Of a stretch of 64,000 bases of DNA, positions 24,547 to 32,333 are shown in pieces. The notes below the pieces were generated by a model. That model saw only the letters and a list, made by a program, of their open reading frames with translations. It ran no database searches and was not told where the DNA came from. Source of the stretch: Treponema sp. (GTDB taxonomy: Bacteria > Spirochaetota > Spirochaetia > Treponematales > Treponemataceae); the NCBI GenBank assembly GCA_017525605.1, contig JAFXSM010000001.1, forward strand, positions 59,147 to 123,146. Direction: 5' to 3'. Within the stretch, counting starts at the first letter, position 1. Each line of letters begins with the position of its first letter. Both the position numbers and the translations under genes were made by a program.

Positions 24547-26734
24547 TTTTTTTGAAAATGAAATCCCGATTTTTACAAACAACCTAAAATTAACAATCAA
24601 CAGGCAAGCAGTTGAAAATGTGTTCGATGTTTTTAGGGTCAGCACGAAAAATTCAAATTTTAATAATAATGTTTTTGATGTAGCTACAGATAGATTCAAG
24701 GCTCAGTCCGTTGCTTATTATCCGAAGAATCGATGGTTCGCAATGTTCAAAAAGGATTCTGTTATTTTTGAAGATTTCAAATCTGAAGTACAGAAAATGG
24801 ATTCCTCTGCGATCGTCAATTCTGTAAATTTGCATGATACAGATGAAAGAAGTCTTGCAAGCATAATGGATGTTGAGCTTGCTCAGCTTCTTGTGAATTC
24901 GCTTAAAAACAGAAACAATGATTTGTTTGCGTACAACAATCTGACCGGTAGCCTTTATTATTCTTTTTGCAAAAATCAGAAAGCTACCAGTCTTGAATTA
25001 TTAAAACTGCGATTTTACTCACCCGAACGAAAATCAACTTCAATAGCACTTGAGGCGGATACAGAAACTTTTTCTGAGTATGAGATGCTGAAAAAATACG
25101 GAAAAAAGGCAGAGAAAAATTATGTGTTTGATGAAGATTCAGGAGAGTTAAGAAAAAGCATAAAATCGGATTTCGAAAAGAAATGCAGGTTCTTTGATAA
25201 TAAGGCAATAAGCAGAAAAGGTAGTCGGAAAAAATTCCTTGATGGGCTGAACAGCAGTTATGAGAATTTTTCAAAATCAAAAGTCGGCATAATTGCAACT
25301 TTTTTCGAAGATGTAAAAGAAAATCTTTCAGAATTCATCACGATGGAGCAGATCCCGTTCACAAAATATAACAGTTATGATGCTCAGAAATCAAATTATG
25401 AAAACACTGATTATGCAGAGCTTCTGCAAAAGCGCGGCGTTTGTGTTGTTGATGAAGTAGGGACACCTGAATCGGAAGATATGAAAAATAAAATGTCGGA
25501 TTTTCTAAGAACGGAATACCATATCAATGAAATTCATTATGAACGCATGCCTGGCAAATACATAATCGAAATTATTCATGATAAAGATTCTGATTTTTAT
25601 GCTAAAAGAGAAGACGATGAAATGCTTCCATTTGAGGAATTTGAGAGACCAACGGATCAGCATAATCTCTTTGGCAAAGATGATATCATCCAGCATATCA
25701 CCGTAGAGAATTCCGCAGAGAGAATTAATTGTGAAAGCATAAAAGATGTCATGCACAATATTGTTCAGGAAGTGTTGATAAAAGGCGATTTGCATGACAG
25801 GCAAATTTCGCTTGTGAATTGGAACGAACAAAAAGATTGGACGTTTGTCATGCGTGGAACTGGACTGAAAAATGAAGCAAAGAATATTTATGAGTTTATA
25901 TATTACAAGATGTGCATTTCTAAAAATGGAAGAATAACATTTGAAACTTTTGACTCCAAAAATTATTCGGCAGATGAGTTTTGGAATACGATAGATTCAA
26001 TTTTCAGATTCTATAAAGACGAAAGATGTAAAAGTTCTAAAATTGACTGCATAATTTACAGCGACGTATCAAACATCAATGTCATTTATAAAACAAAACA
26101 GTTTACGCTTCCTAATGTCGAAGTTCTTTCACAAACTATAAAAGATTCTGATGTTAAGAACAAAATCTGCAAAACTGAAATAATTCGCTTTATCGATGAA
26201 TATTTAAGCCAAAACAATTTTTCTGATTCAGAAAAATTGCCATTTGAGAAAATGAAGAAAAATATTGAGGATGCAGATAGCTCTCTCGTTTCTTATTATG
26301 ATATTCTCCATTCTAACAATGCTGGAAAAAGAGAAGATTTAATAAAGAAGAAGGTTATATCTGAATTTGTTGATTGGCTTCATGAAAATAAAAATATTTT
26401 GCTTCATGCACAAATCAAGCGTGGTGAGAATATGTATAAGAATTTAAATTCATTCCTTGGTGTAAAAAGCATGGAGTTGGATGGAAAATTCAAATATTTT
26501 GTAGGAAAGAAAAAAGAGGCTGTGCAATTATCTCTCCATCATTCTTGCAAGATAAGGGATGTCATTCCCTGGAACGAGTACGGCGAATGCCCGAACGGAA
26601 AAATTTTGTTTGATGAATTTGCGCATATGCTCACCGTGGAATTTGTAAGGAACGGACAATACACGATTGTTCCGTTCCCTATAAAATATTTGAGGGAGTA
26701 TATAAAATTCTGTGAAAAAGATGAGGAGGTCTAA
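24536..26734 (+). CDS. unrecognised 732-aa partner of the helicase-nuclease
   Basis: The ATG at 24536 has AGGAG 8 nt upstream and lies inside the helicase 3' end, so the two products are probably made in fixed ratio. The protein is soluble, without signal or membrane segments. It has an N-terminal part starting 'NNLKLTINRQAVENVFDVF', a basic middle ('ISRKGSRKKFLDG'), an acidic linker near residues 355-385, and a C-terminal part with 'FKYFVGKKKEAVQLSLHHS' and 'YTIVPFPIKYLREYIKF'. The end vaguely recalls nucleic-acid-binding (PIWI/Argonaute-like) folds, but no catalytic DEDX set was found. No function is assigned. Confidence 0.6.
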   Translation: MSNDFFENEIPIFTNNLKLTINRQAVENVFDVFRVSTKNSNFNNNVFDVATDRFKAQSVAYYPKNRWFAMFKKDSVIFEDFKSEVQKMDSSAIVNSVNLHDTDERSLASIMDVELAQLLVNSLKNRNNDLFAYNNLTGSLYYSFCKNQKATSLELLKLRFYSPERKSTSIALEADTETFSEYEMLKKYGKKAEKNYVFDEDSGELRKSIKSDFEKKCRFFDNKAISRKGSRKKFLDGLNSSYENFSKSKVGIIATFFEDVKENLSEFITMEQIPFTKYNSYDAQKSNYENTDYAELLQKRGVCVVDEVGTPESEDMKNKMSDFLRTEYHINEIHYERMPGKYIIEIIHDKDSDFYAKREDDEMLPFEEFERPTDQHNLFGKDDIIQHITVENSAERINCESIKDVMHNIVQEVLIKGDLHDRQISLVNWNEQKDWTFVMRGTGLKNEAKNIYEFIYYKMCISKNGRITFETFDSKNYSADEFWNTIDSIFRFYKDERCKSSKIDCIIYSDVSNINVIYKTKQFTLPNVEVLSQTIKDSDVKNKICKTEIIRFIDEYLSQNNFSDSEKLPFEKMKKNIEDADSSLVSYYDILHSNNAGKREDLIKKKVISEFVDWLHENKNILLHAQIKRGENMYKNLNSFLGVKSMELDGKFKYFVGKKKEAVQLSLHHSCKIRDVIPWNEYGECPNGKILFDEFAHMLTVEFVRNGQYTIVPFPIKYLREYIKFCEKDEEV

Positions 26735-26851
26735 TAGTTGAACGACGTTGTTAATGTTTTTCATCAATCAATACCTATTCAAAAAAAATCACTATTAAAG
26801 TCGGCAGTGTGCTAATCGCGATGTTTCTAACATAAAGCTAATGATACAAAA

Positions 26852-26880
26852 TTTGACATTCATTATCGTTATGTTAAAAT
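26852..26880 (+). promoter_or_regulatory. strong sigma70-type promoter of the DUF4258/YgiT pair
   Basis: TTGACA (26852-26857), a 17-nt spacer and TAAAAT (26875-26880). The -10 ends 5 nt before the ATG at 26886, so the message should begin at or next to the start codon. This gives the toxin-antitoxin pair its own promoter, separate from the helicase operon. Confidence 0.65.
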
Positions 26881-26885
26881 CAACC

Positions 26886-27197
26886 ATGCTTGACATAAAA
26901 ATTCTACAAGATTTATGCAGAAATCATAAAATCAGATGGACAGGGCACATACTTGAAAGGCTTGTAAAACGTCATATTCATCAAAGCGATGTTGAGAATG
27001 CAATTTTAACAGGGAATATTATAGAACAGTATCCAGATGATTATCCGCTTCCAAGTTGTCTTGTTTTGGGTATTTCTTGTGACAACAAAAAGATGCATGT
27101 TGTGTGCGGAACAAATAATGATGAAGTTTGGATGATAACAGCCTATTATCCTGATGAAAACCAGTGGAATGAAACTTTTGATAAACGATTGAAATAG
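26886..27197 (+). CDS. DUF4258 protein, RelE/BrnT-like candidate toxin
   Basis: The ATG at 26886 is preferred because the promoter lies inside the longer frame (from 26841). The 103-aa product matches DUF4258: 'IRWTGHILERLVKRHI' (the conserved His and Arg), 'DVENAILTGNIIEQYPDD', 'PSCLVLG', 'MHVVCGTNNDEVWMITAY' and a C-terminal 'YPDENQWNE'. DUF4258 proteins are compact RNase-like toxins often paired with YgiT/MqsA-type zinc-finger antitoxins, as here. There is no Shine-Dalgarno sequence. Confidence 0.8.
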   Translation: MLDIKILQDLCRNHKIRWTGHILERLVKRHIHQSDVENAILTGNIIEQYPDDYPLPSCLVLGISCDNKKMHVVCGTNNDEVWMITAYYPDENQWNETFDKRLK

Positions 27198-27206
27198 GAG
27201 GTGCCT

Positions 27207-27434
27207 ATGAACTGCTTTTTTTGTAAAGGAAATCTCGTGGACGGGACTACAACTTTTATGACCGAAATTGATGGCTGTGTAATTATCATAAAGAATGTTC
27301 CCGCGAAAATTTGCTCTCAATGTGGAGAGGCTTCCTATTCCGATGAGGTTGCGAAAAAACTGGAAGGAATCATTGATTCTTTGCGTTCGTCAATAACAGA
27401 AGTTGCCGTTGCAGATTATCGTTCTGCCGCATAA
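27207..27434 (+). CDS. YgiT/MqsA-type zinc-finger antitoxin
   Basis: The ATG at 27207 follows AGGAGGTG (27196-27203) and lies 9 nt after the DUF4258 stop. The 75-aa protein has two CxxC pairs ('MNCFFCKG' and 'KICSQCGE') of the YgiT zinc ribbon, then 'ASYSDEVAKKLEGIIDSL'. It lacks the C-terminal helix-turn-helix of full MqsA, so it probably neutralises the toxin by binding it and may not be an autorepressor on its own. Confidence 0.82.
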   Translation: MNCFFCKGNLVDGTTTFMTEIDGCVIIIKNVPAKICSQCGEASYSDEVAKKLEGIIDSLRSSITEVAVADYRSAA

Positions 27435-27439
27435 AATTT

Positions 27440-27475
27440 AGCCTTGTTCGGAAGCCTTTGTTTCCGAACAAGGCT
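27440..27475 (+). terminator. inverted repeat ending the island transcripts
   Basis: AGCCTTGTTCGGAA (27440-27453) and TTCCGAACAAGGCT (27462-27475) form a perfect 14-bp stem with an 8-nt loop, 6 bp after the antitoxin stop. There is no clear T-run, so it may be a terminator-like stabilising hairpin. Confidence 0.5.
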
Positions 27476-27503
27476 GTCGATGAAATTTCTCGATGAAATA
27501 TCT

Positions 27504-27569
27504 GCTTGCCTTATGATTCCTCGCACTTTTCTTTTTACCGATTGACAATTGAAAGTTGAAAATTGAAAA
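27504..27569 (+). repeat. 66-bp direct repeat, right copy
   Basis: Matches 20935-21000 with a single C-to-T change. It ends 8 bp before the ATG at 27577, so it supplies the upstream region of the Rsm22 gene. Confidence 0.85.
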
Positions 27570-27576
27570 TTGACAA

Positions 27577-28905
27577 ATGAGATTTGAAAACAAAGATGCT
27601 TCATTGCAGAAGAAACAGCAAAACACGAAGAAGCTGGACACGAAAAGAAAGCCGGAAAAGATAAAGCGGCATGAAATGTTCAATTCCAGAAACATTCCGA
27701 AAGATGCAAAGTCCGTTCTCGAAAAATTCGATGACATCGTGGCGGAAACTCGCGGGCTGAGCGCAAAGCAGCGCGTGTTCCTCTCGTCGTCCATAAAAAA
27801 GCTCTCGCACTCGCTCACGGACGACAGGGGCTCAAGGCGCGTCGGATACATGAACAGCGCGGAGAACGTCACCGCATACATTTCGTATTTCCAGTGGTGG
27901 AATCTCGTCAGATTGACCCGCCTTTTTTCGAATATGCCGAAAAATGCATTTCCGCTTTCGGAAAAATCCGTCGCAATCGACATCGGAAGCGGGCCTTTGA
28001 CAGTCGTGACTGCATTGTGGCTTGCTAGACCGGAACTCCGAACGAAGAAAATCACATGGTACTGCCTCGATTTGTCGCAGAACGCATTGGCGCAGGGCGA
28101 GGAGATTTATCTTTCCGTCGCCGCAAAGACGATTTCGATGATGAATGAGGGGGAGGGGAGCGCGGTTGAGCCGTGGAAGATAATCCGCGTGAAAGGCGAG
28201 CTTGGAACTTCCATAAAGGAGAAGGCTGAGCTTGTCACCTGCGCGAACGCTTTCAACGAGATGATTCAGATGAGCGACATGCCGACCGATTTCCTCGCAA
28301 AAAAATATTCGGACGAAATCGAAAAATACATGGCGGAATCTGCTTCCGTAAAGTCGGTTCTCCTTGTGGAGCCCGGCGACCCGCATTCTGCAAGGTTCAT
28401 CTCCCTTATGCGCTCGGCTTTCATTCGCAGAGGTTTCCTTCCGCTTTCGCCATGCCCGCACGCCGACGAATGTCCGATGGCTGGCCGCACTGGCGGAAAA
28501 ACTACGACGAAGAACGGAAAGAGCGCGAAATGGTGCAACTTCTCTTTCAGCACGGAGGACGCTCCTTCTCGCCTCCTGAAACTTTCCGAGAAAGCGAATC
28601 TTTCGAAAGAGAGGGCGAGTTTGAGCTTCGTCCTTTTGCAGAAGAATGCAGAATCTGAAAAGAAAACTGAGAATGAAAATGCAGTCAGGAAAGACGATAA
28701 GCTTGCGCTCCGAATCGCGTCGAATTTCATAAAGCTCCCTGACATTCACAAATCGGGCTACTACGCTTGCAGCCGGCTCGGTCTTGTCCTTGCGGTTGAC
28801 ATGGCGAACGTGCAGCCGAAAAACGGGGAGCTTCTGGAAATCCCGTTCCCGGAGAAAAAACTGGAGCGCGACCAGAAGTCAGGCGCATTGCGGATTGATT
28901 TGTGA
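27577..28905 (+). CDS. Rsm22-type small-subunit rRNA methyltransferase
   Basis: The protein has 442 aa. The SAM-binding core is 'SVAIDIGSGPLTVVTAL' with 'WYCLDLSQNAL'. Upstream is the family helix 'AYISYFQWWNLVRLTRLF'. The C-terminal half has 'VLLVEPGDPHSARFI' and the metal-binding-type Cys pattern 'SPCPHADECPMAG...KWCNFSF', which marks Rsm22 proteins of bacteria and mitochondria. The first 33 residues are Lys/Gln-rich, and the ATG at 27676 ('MFNSRNIPKDAK') may be the real start, since the first 8 bp upstream are island repeat. The rRNA target is inferred from the family. Confidence 0.8.
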   Translation: MRFENKDASLQKKQQNTKKLDTKRKPEKIKRHEMFNSRNIPKDAKSVLEKFDDIVAETRGLSAKQRVFLSSSIKKLSHSLTDDRGSRRVGYMNSAENVTAYISYFQWWNLVRLTRLFSNMPKNAFPLSEKSVAIDIGSGPLTVVTALWLARPELRTKKITWYCLDLSQNALAQGEEIYLSVAAKTISMMNEGEGSAVEPWKIIRVKGELGTSIKEKAELVTCANAFNEMIQMSDMPTDFLAKKYSDEIEKYMAESASVKSVLLVEPGDPHSARFISLMRSAFIRRGFLPLSPCPHADECPMAGRTGGKTTTKNGKSAKWCNFSFSTEDAPSRLLKLSEKANLSKERASLSFVLLQKNAESEKKTENENAVRKDDKLALRIASNFIKLPDIHKSGYYACSRLGLVLAVDMANVQPKNGELLEIPFPEKKLERDQKSGALRIDL

Positions 28906-28923
28906 CGGCTTTTCGCTGTTTTA

Positions 28924-28952
28924 TTGAACGCGAGTCTTTAATCCACTAGAAT
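28924..28952 (+). promoter_or_regulatory. promoter of the ACT-domain gene
   Basis: TTGAAC (28924-28929), a 17-nt spacer and TAGAAT (28947-28952). The expected transcription start is about 28959-28960, which coincides with the second in-frame ATG (28960), so the message is probably leaderless. Confidence 0.55.
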
Positions 28953-28959
28953 TATGGGC

Positions 28960-29229
28960 ATGAATGCAATAATAACAGTGGTCGGAAGCGACAAGGTCGG
29001 TATAATAGCGGAAGTGAGCGCGCTGCTCGCCGCACATAAAATCAACATTTCGGATATCACGCAGTCAATCCTTTCAGGAAACTTCGTGATGATGATGATG
29101 GTCAGCTTGGACAACGCGGATGTCTCGATTGACGGAATGCGAAAAATCCTCACGGAGACAAGCGAAAAGATGGGCGTGGAGATAAACGTCATGTCGGAGA
29201 AAGTTTTCTCCTCAATGCACAGAATCTAA
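28960..29229 (+). CDS. ACT-domain protein (UPF0237 type)
   Basis: The protein is about 89 aa, essentially one ACT domain: 'MNAIITVVGSDKVGIIAEV', 'HKINISDITQSILSGNF', then a Met-run strand and 'VSLDNADVSID'. Such small ACT proteins bind amino acids or related ligands and are often regulatory. A first ATG at 28954 gives two more residues, but the promoter position favours 28960. No Shine-Dalgarno sequence. There is no UPF0210 partner gene beside it. Confidence 0.8.
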   Translation: MNAIITVVGSDKVGIIAEVSALLAAHKINISDITQSILSGNFVMMMMVSLDNADVSIDGMRKILTETSEKMGVEINVMSEKVFSSMHRI

Positions 29230-29257
29230 GACGCACAGAATCTGAGCCGCAAAAAAG

Positions 29258-29308
29258 AAAGCCGAATTTCACTTTCTGTTTCTGAATGAAAGTGGAATTC
29301 GGCTTTTT
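29258..29308. terminator. bidirectional terminator between ACT gene and the 598-aa gene
   Basis: AAAGCCGAATTTCACTTTC (29258-29276) pairs with GAAAGTGGAATTCGGCTTT (29288-29306), with T-runs on both strands. It serves the plus-strand ACT gene and the convergent gene ending at 29367. Confidence 0.8.
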
Positions 29309-29366
29309 GAATTTGTCGTTCCGAACTCGGCTGCTTGAAGTCGCTTTGATTCGGAATCTGATTTTC

Positions 29367-31163
29367 TTACTTCTTCGGCCTGCGCTCTCCAGGGAAGTTC
29401 AGCTCCTCGTACGGGGAGTTGACTTTCTGGTACTCTTTCAGCTCGTCTTTCGTGAACGTGCTCATGCGCACATCGTCCTTCCTGTACAAGTCAAGGTAAA
29501 CCATGCTGCGTTTGCTGAGCTTTTCCCTCGTCTCCTTGCTGAACGGAAGACTTCTCCAGAAAATTCCGCGCAGTTCCTTTTCCATAATCTGAGTTCCGTT
29601 CACCTCTTTCGTCATCCATGTGACGTAATCGGCGATGAAGTACGATTTGAGTTCTCCCTTGAGCTTCTTCGACTCGATGTACTGGTAGTACTGGCCTGTG
29701 ATTCCGTCTTCCGGGTCAGTCCAGTCAACGGCCCTTTCCTTTGCGTACTGCCATCTGTAATCTGCTACCGCCATGAGAAGCGAGATTCTCAGGTTCTTCG
29801 GGTACATCGGAATGACGAGTCGGCCGCGGCTTGACGAGCGGTTGAGCCTGTCGAACGGCTGCCAGCAGAATCCGAAGTCGCCGTATGTCGGAAGGAGAAG
29901 TACGAACGGGACGATTCGGTTTGTGATTCCCCTCGATCTTTTCCTGAACGCGCTTCTGTCTTCCATTTCGATTTCGCGGAGTATTTTGATGACTTCTTCC
30001 CTGAATCCTGTTCCTGCCGGCGTGCAGTGGTAGAATTCGCGGCTGTACATCGGGAACGGGTTTCCGCGTCGTCCGCATGTCATCTTCGCCATCTGCCTTA
30101 TCGTCGAGAACTCGTCCTCGATGAGCGAAGAGTCGATGTCCATGTCGCCTTCGCCAGCGTCTCCCAGTTTCTGTTCGAGCGAGATTCCGATTTCCTTCGC
30201 TTCCTCAAGGTCCGCGATGAATTTCGAAAGGTCCTTGTCGATTTTCTGAAGTCCGCGGAGGCGTTCGAAAATGTCAGGGAAAAGGCTTTTCTGAACGTCC
30301 GTGTACGCTTTCGTGATGTGCGCGTCGAGTCCGACAACTTTGTCGTGTTCGCAGATTGAGTCGATTCTGTTCTTCAGCTCGCACTCAAGGCTCTGTCTCT
30401 CTGCGATTTTTGAGCTTGCGAAACCTTCCGCAGCCTGGATTCTTCCGTCGTTCTTTGCTTTCAGCTGCAAAAGCTTCTGCTTTTCGCCGGTTTCGCTGTC
30501 GGATGAAATCCTGACGCGCTTTTCGTCTGTCGCTGACGGGGCGATGTGGTTCTTTGCGATTTCTGCAAGCCATTCGTCAAGGTAATAGACCGGCTCGCCC
30601 GTGTTGTTCTCGAAGATTGCCGTCGAGAAGAGCTTTTTCTGTTCCGGCGTGAAGAGCGAAGGAAGTGCGACGCCGTACCTGACGAGCATCCTCTTTGCCA
30701 TCGGCATGTTCTTGTCGATTACTTTCGAGCTGAGCATACGGACAAGTTCCCACCATGCGTTTATGATCTGCATCCTGTACTGGCTCTTCTCTTTCGGGTC
30801 CTGGCATGTGAGGTACTTCTTGAGAATCTGGTTGACGCGCTGACCGGCAGGTCCTTCGCCTTCCAGAGCAGTCTTGTAGTAGCTTCCGTTGTCGTATGTT
30901 TTGTCGTCAAAGAATCCTGTCGATTCTTCCAGATGTGTTGCTTCGATCGGGAGAAATTTCTCGCGTCTCATGTCAACTTTGTACGGGGCAGCGTTCGGGT
31001 TGCCGTCTAGGTCAACGGCTGTCGTTCCGATGTTGTCCGTAGAGAAGTCAAAATCTGAGCTGTCGGAGCTGTCGTCGTATGATGAGTAACCTGGCTTCGA
31101 GTCGTTCACATCTGCAAGCATTGCTGCTATTGTCGGGTCGATATCGTCGTTCAAAAAGTCCAT
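29367..31163 (-). CDS. conserved-looking hypothetical protein, 598 aa
   Basis: Starts after GGAGAAGG. The N-terminal 60 residues are acidic and Ser/Asp-rich ('SSYDDSSDSSDFDFS'), likely disordered. The middle is helical with a coiled-coil-like stretch (about 230-345). The C-terminal 240 residues are mixed alpha/beta and aromatic-rich ('MCGRRGNPF'-like and 'YGDFGFCWQPFDRLNRSS'). No signal, membrane segment or catalytic motif is recognised. Codon use and G+C match housekeeping genes, and it follows birA by 44 bp on the same strand, so it may be the last gene of that operon. A spirochaete-specific core function is a guess. Confidence 0.55.
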   Translation of the reverse strand: MDFLNDDIDPTIAAMLADVNDSKPGYSSYDDSSDSSDFDFSTDNIGTTAVDLDGNPNAAPYKVDMRREKFLPIEATHLEESTGFFDDKTYDNGSYYKTALEGEGPAGQRVNQILKKYLTCQDPKEKSQYRMQIINAWWELVRMLSSKVIDKNMPMAKRMLVRYGVALPSLFTPEQKKLFSTAIFENNTGEPVYYLDEWLAEIAKNHIAPSATDEKRVRISSDSETGEKQKLLQLKAKNDGRIQAAEGFASSKIAERQSLECELKNRIDSICEHDKVVGLDAHITKAYTDVQKSLFPDIFERLRGLQKIDKDLSKFIADLEEAKEIGISLEQKLGDAGEGDMDIDSSLIEDEFSTIRQMAKMTCGRRGNPFPMYSREFYHCTPAGTGFREEVIKILREIEMEDRSAFRKRSRGITNRIVPFVLLLPTYGDFGFCWQPFDRLNRSSSRGRLVIPMYPKNLRISLLMAVADYRWQYAKERAVDWTDPEDGITGQYYQYIESKKLKGELKSYFIADYVTWMTKEVNGTQIMEKELRGIFWRSLPFSKETREKLSKRSMVYLDLYRKDDVRMSTFTKDELKEYQKVNSPYEELNFPGERRPKK

Positions 31164-31207
31164 AACCTTCTCCTACAAAAAAATCAAGAATAAATTATAG
31201 CATGGAA

Positions 31208-32317
31208 TCATACAAAATCGTAGGAGTGCAGGCTGACTTCTCCAGAATGCAGCGTTTTTTTGTTTCCGCTTTCGTCCTCCACGACAAGTTCCGCACCGTC
31301 CGTTATGTCGAGAACTGTCGCCTTGTATCCGTTTCCGCCGATGCCCGCGACAGGATTCACCGTAACTGTTTTTCCAATCAGGAGCGATTTTTCCTTGTAG
31401 GCCGAAATCATCTCGTTCACTTGCCCGCCGTTTTCCATTTCGTCGTAGAATTTCAATAGGTGGCTTATGACACGCGCGACGATTTTGTTCCTGCTGACAG
31501 TCTTCTGCATTCCGTCGCTTTTCAGAATGTCCTCGATGCTTCCCGCGACTTTCGACACTTCGCCTTCGAAATTTCCGTTACGCACGTTTATTCCGATTCC
31601 GACGATTGCGGATTCGATTTTGCCCGTCTCGAAATTCATTATTCCTTCGGTGAGTATTCCTGAGATTTTTTTGAATTCGCCTTTTGAATTTTTTATGAAA
31701 ACGTCGTTCACCCATTTTATCTGCGTGCTGATTTTTTCGTCGTTTTTTTCGTCGTTTTTTTTGATTCCGTAAAGCTCGTCAATCGCCTTTGCAACCGCGA
31801 CTGCCGCTGCCGCCGTCATAAGGGCTGGATTCGTTATTCCTTCTTTTGGCGAATAAATCAGCGAGAAGTAGATTCCAGAGTTTGCTGGCGAGACGAACAC
31901 GCGCCCCATTCGTCCGTGCCCGTTTGTCTGGTGCCCCGAAACGATGAGCGAGCGGTGCAGCTTCTTCCCGTTCTCCGTCAGCTCTCCGTTTTCGCGTCTG
32001 AACGCCCCGTTCTCGGCGCACTGCCTTTTCGCTTCCGTGTTCGTGGAGTCTATCGAAGCGAATGCGCTCACGTTTCCCGGATTCGCATTTTCGCCTTCGA
32101 TTTCGCGTCTGATTTCCGTCTCGTCGATTCTGTCGGGTTCGGAGAGAATCTTGTAGCCCTTGTTCGTCACAGCTTCTATCGAATATCCGTCTTCTCGGAG
32201 GGACTTTATCGCCTTGTTCACTGCGGCACGGCTCACGTCGCATTCTCCCGCAAGTGACTCGCCCGACACGAATTCCGTTTTGCTGAGCGCGGACAGTATC
32301 TTTTCTTTCGTCGTCAT
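31208..32317 (-). CDS. birA: biotin-protein ligase / biotin operon repressor
   Basis: The protein has 369 aa. The N-terminal winged helix ('SGESLAGECDVSRAAVNKAI') marks the bifunctional repressor type. The ligase domain shows 'DSTNTEAKR', 'GHQTNGHGRMGRVF' (biotinyl-AMP loop; the usual GRGRxGR has His in place of the first Arg), 'PANSGIYFSLIYSP' and 'KWVNDVFI' (variant of KWPND). The C-terminal SH3-like part is 'GKTVTVNPVAG'. It attaches biotin to acetyl- or oxaloacetate-type carboxylases. It follows the PII gene by 16 bp. Confidence 0.92.
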   Translation of the reverse strand: MTTKEKILSALSKTEFVSGESLAGECDVSRAAVNKAIKSLREDGYSIEAVTNKGYKILSEPDRIDETEIRREIEGENANPGNVSAFASIDSTNTEAKRQCAENGAFRRENGELTENGKKLHRSLIVSGHQTNGHGRMGRVFVSPANSGIYFSLIYSPKEGITNPALMTAAAAVAVAKAIDELYGIKKNDEKNDEKISTQIKWVNDVFIKNSKGEFKKISGILTEGIMNFETGKIESAIVGIGINVRNGNFEGEVSKVAGSIEDILKSDGMQKTVSRNKIVARVISHLLKFYDEMENGGQVNEMISAYKEKSLLIGKTVTVNPVAGIGGNGYKATVLDITDGAELVVEDESGNKKTLHSGEVSLHSYDFV

Positions 32318-32333
32318 TTTGCTTCCGCTTATC

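Larger units (their letters stand above)
20935..27569. mobile_element. 6.6-kb genomic island bounded by 66-bp direct repeats
   Basis: The 66-bp copies at 20935-21000 and 27504-27569 differ at one base. Inside are the helicase-nuclease gene, its overlapping 732-aa partner, and a DUF4258/YgiT pair, all on the plus strand and clearly more A+T-rich than the genes on either side. No integrase, transposase or phage gene is present. The repeats fit recombination of a circular form or repeat-mediated insertion. The left repeat merges with the lysR tail copy; the right one abuts the Rsm22 gene. Confidence 0.65.

Noticed and set aside
21061..26734. Assignment of the helicase pair to a named defence system (Hachiman, pPIWI-RE, Druantia, Gabija)
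   Set aside because: Subunit sizes, order and visible motifs do not fit any of these. The second protein shows no DUF1837, TOPRIM, DUF1998 or clear PIWI motif.
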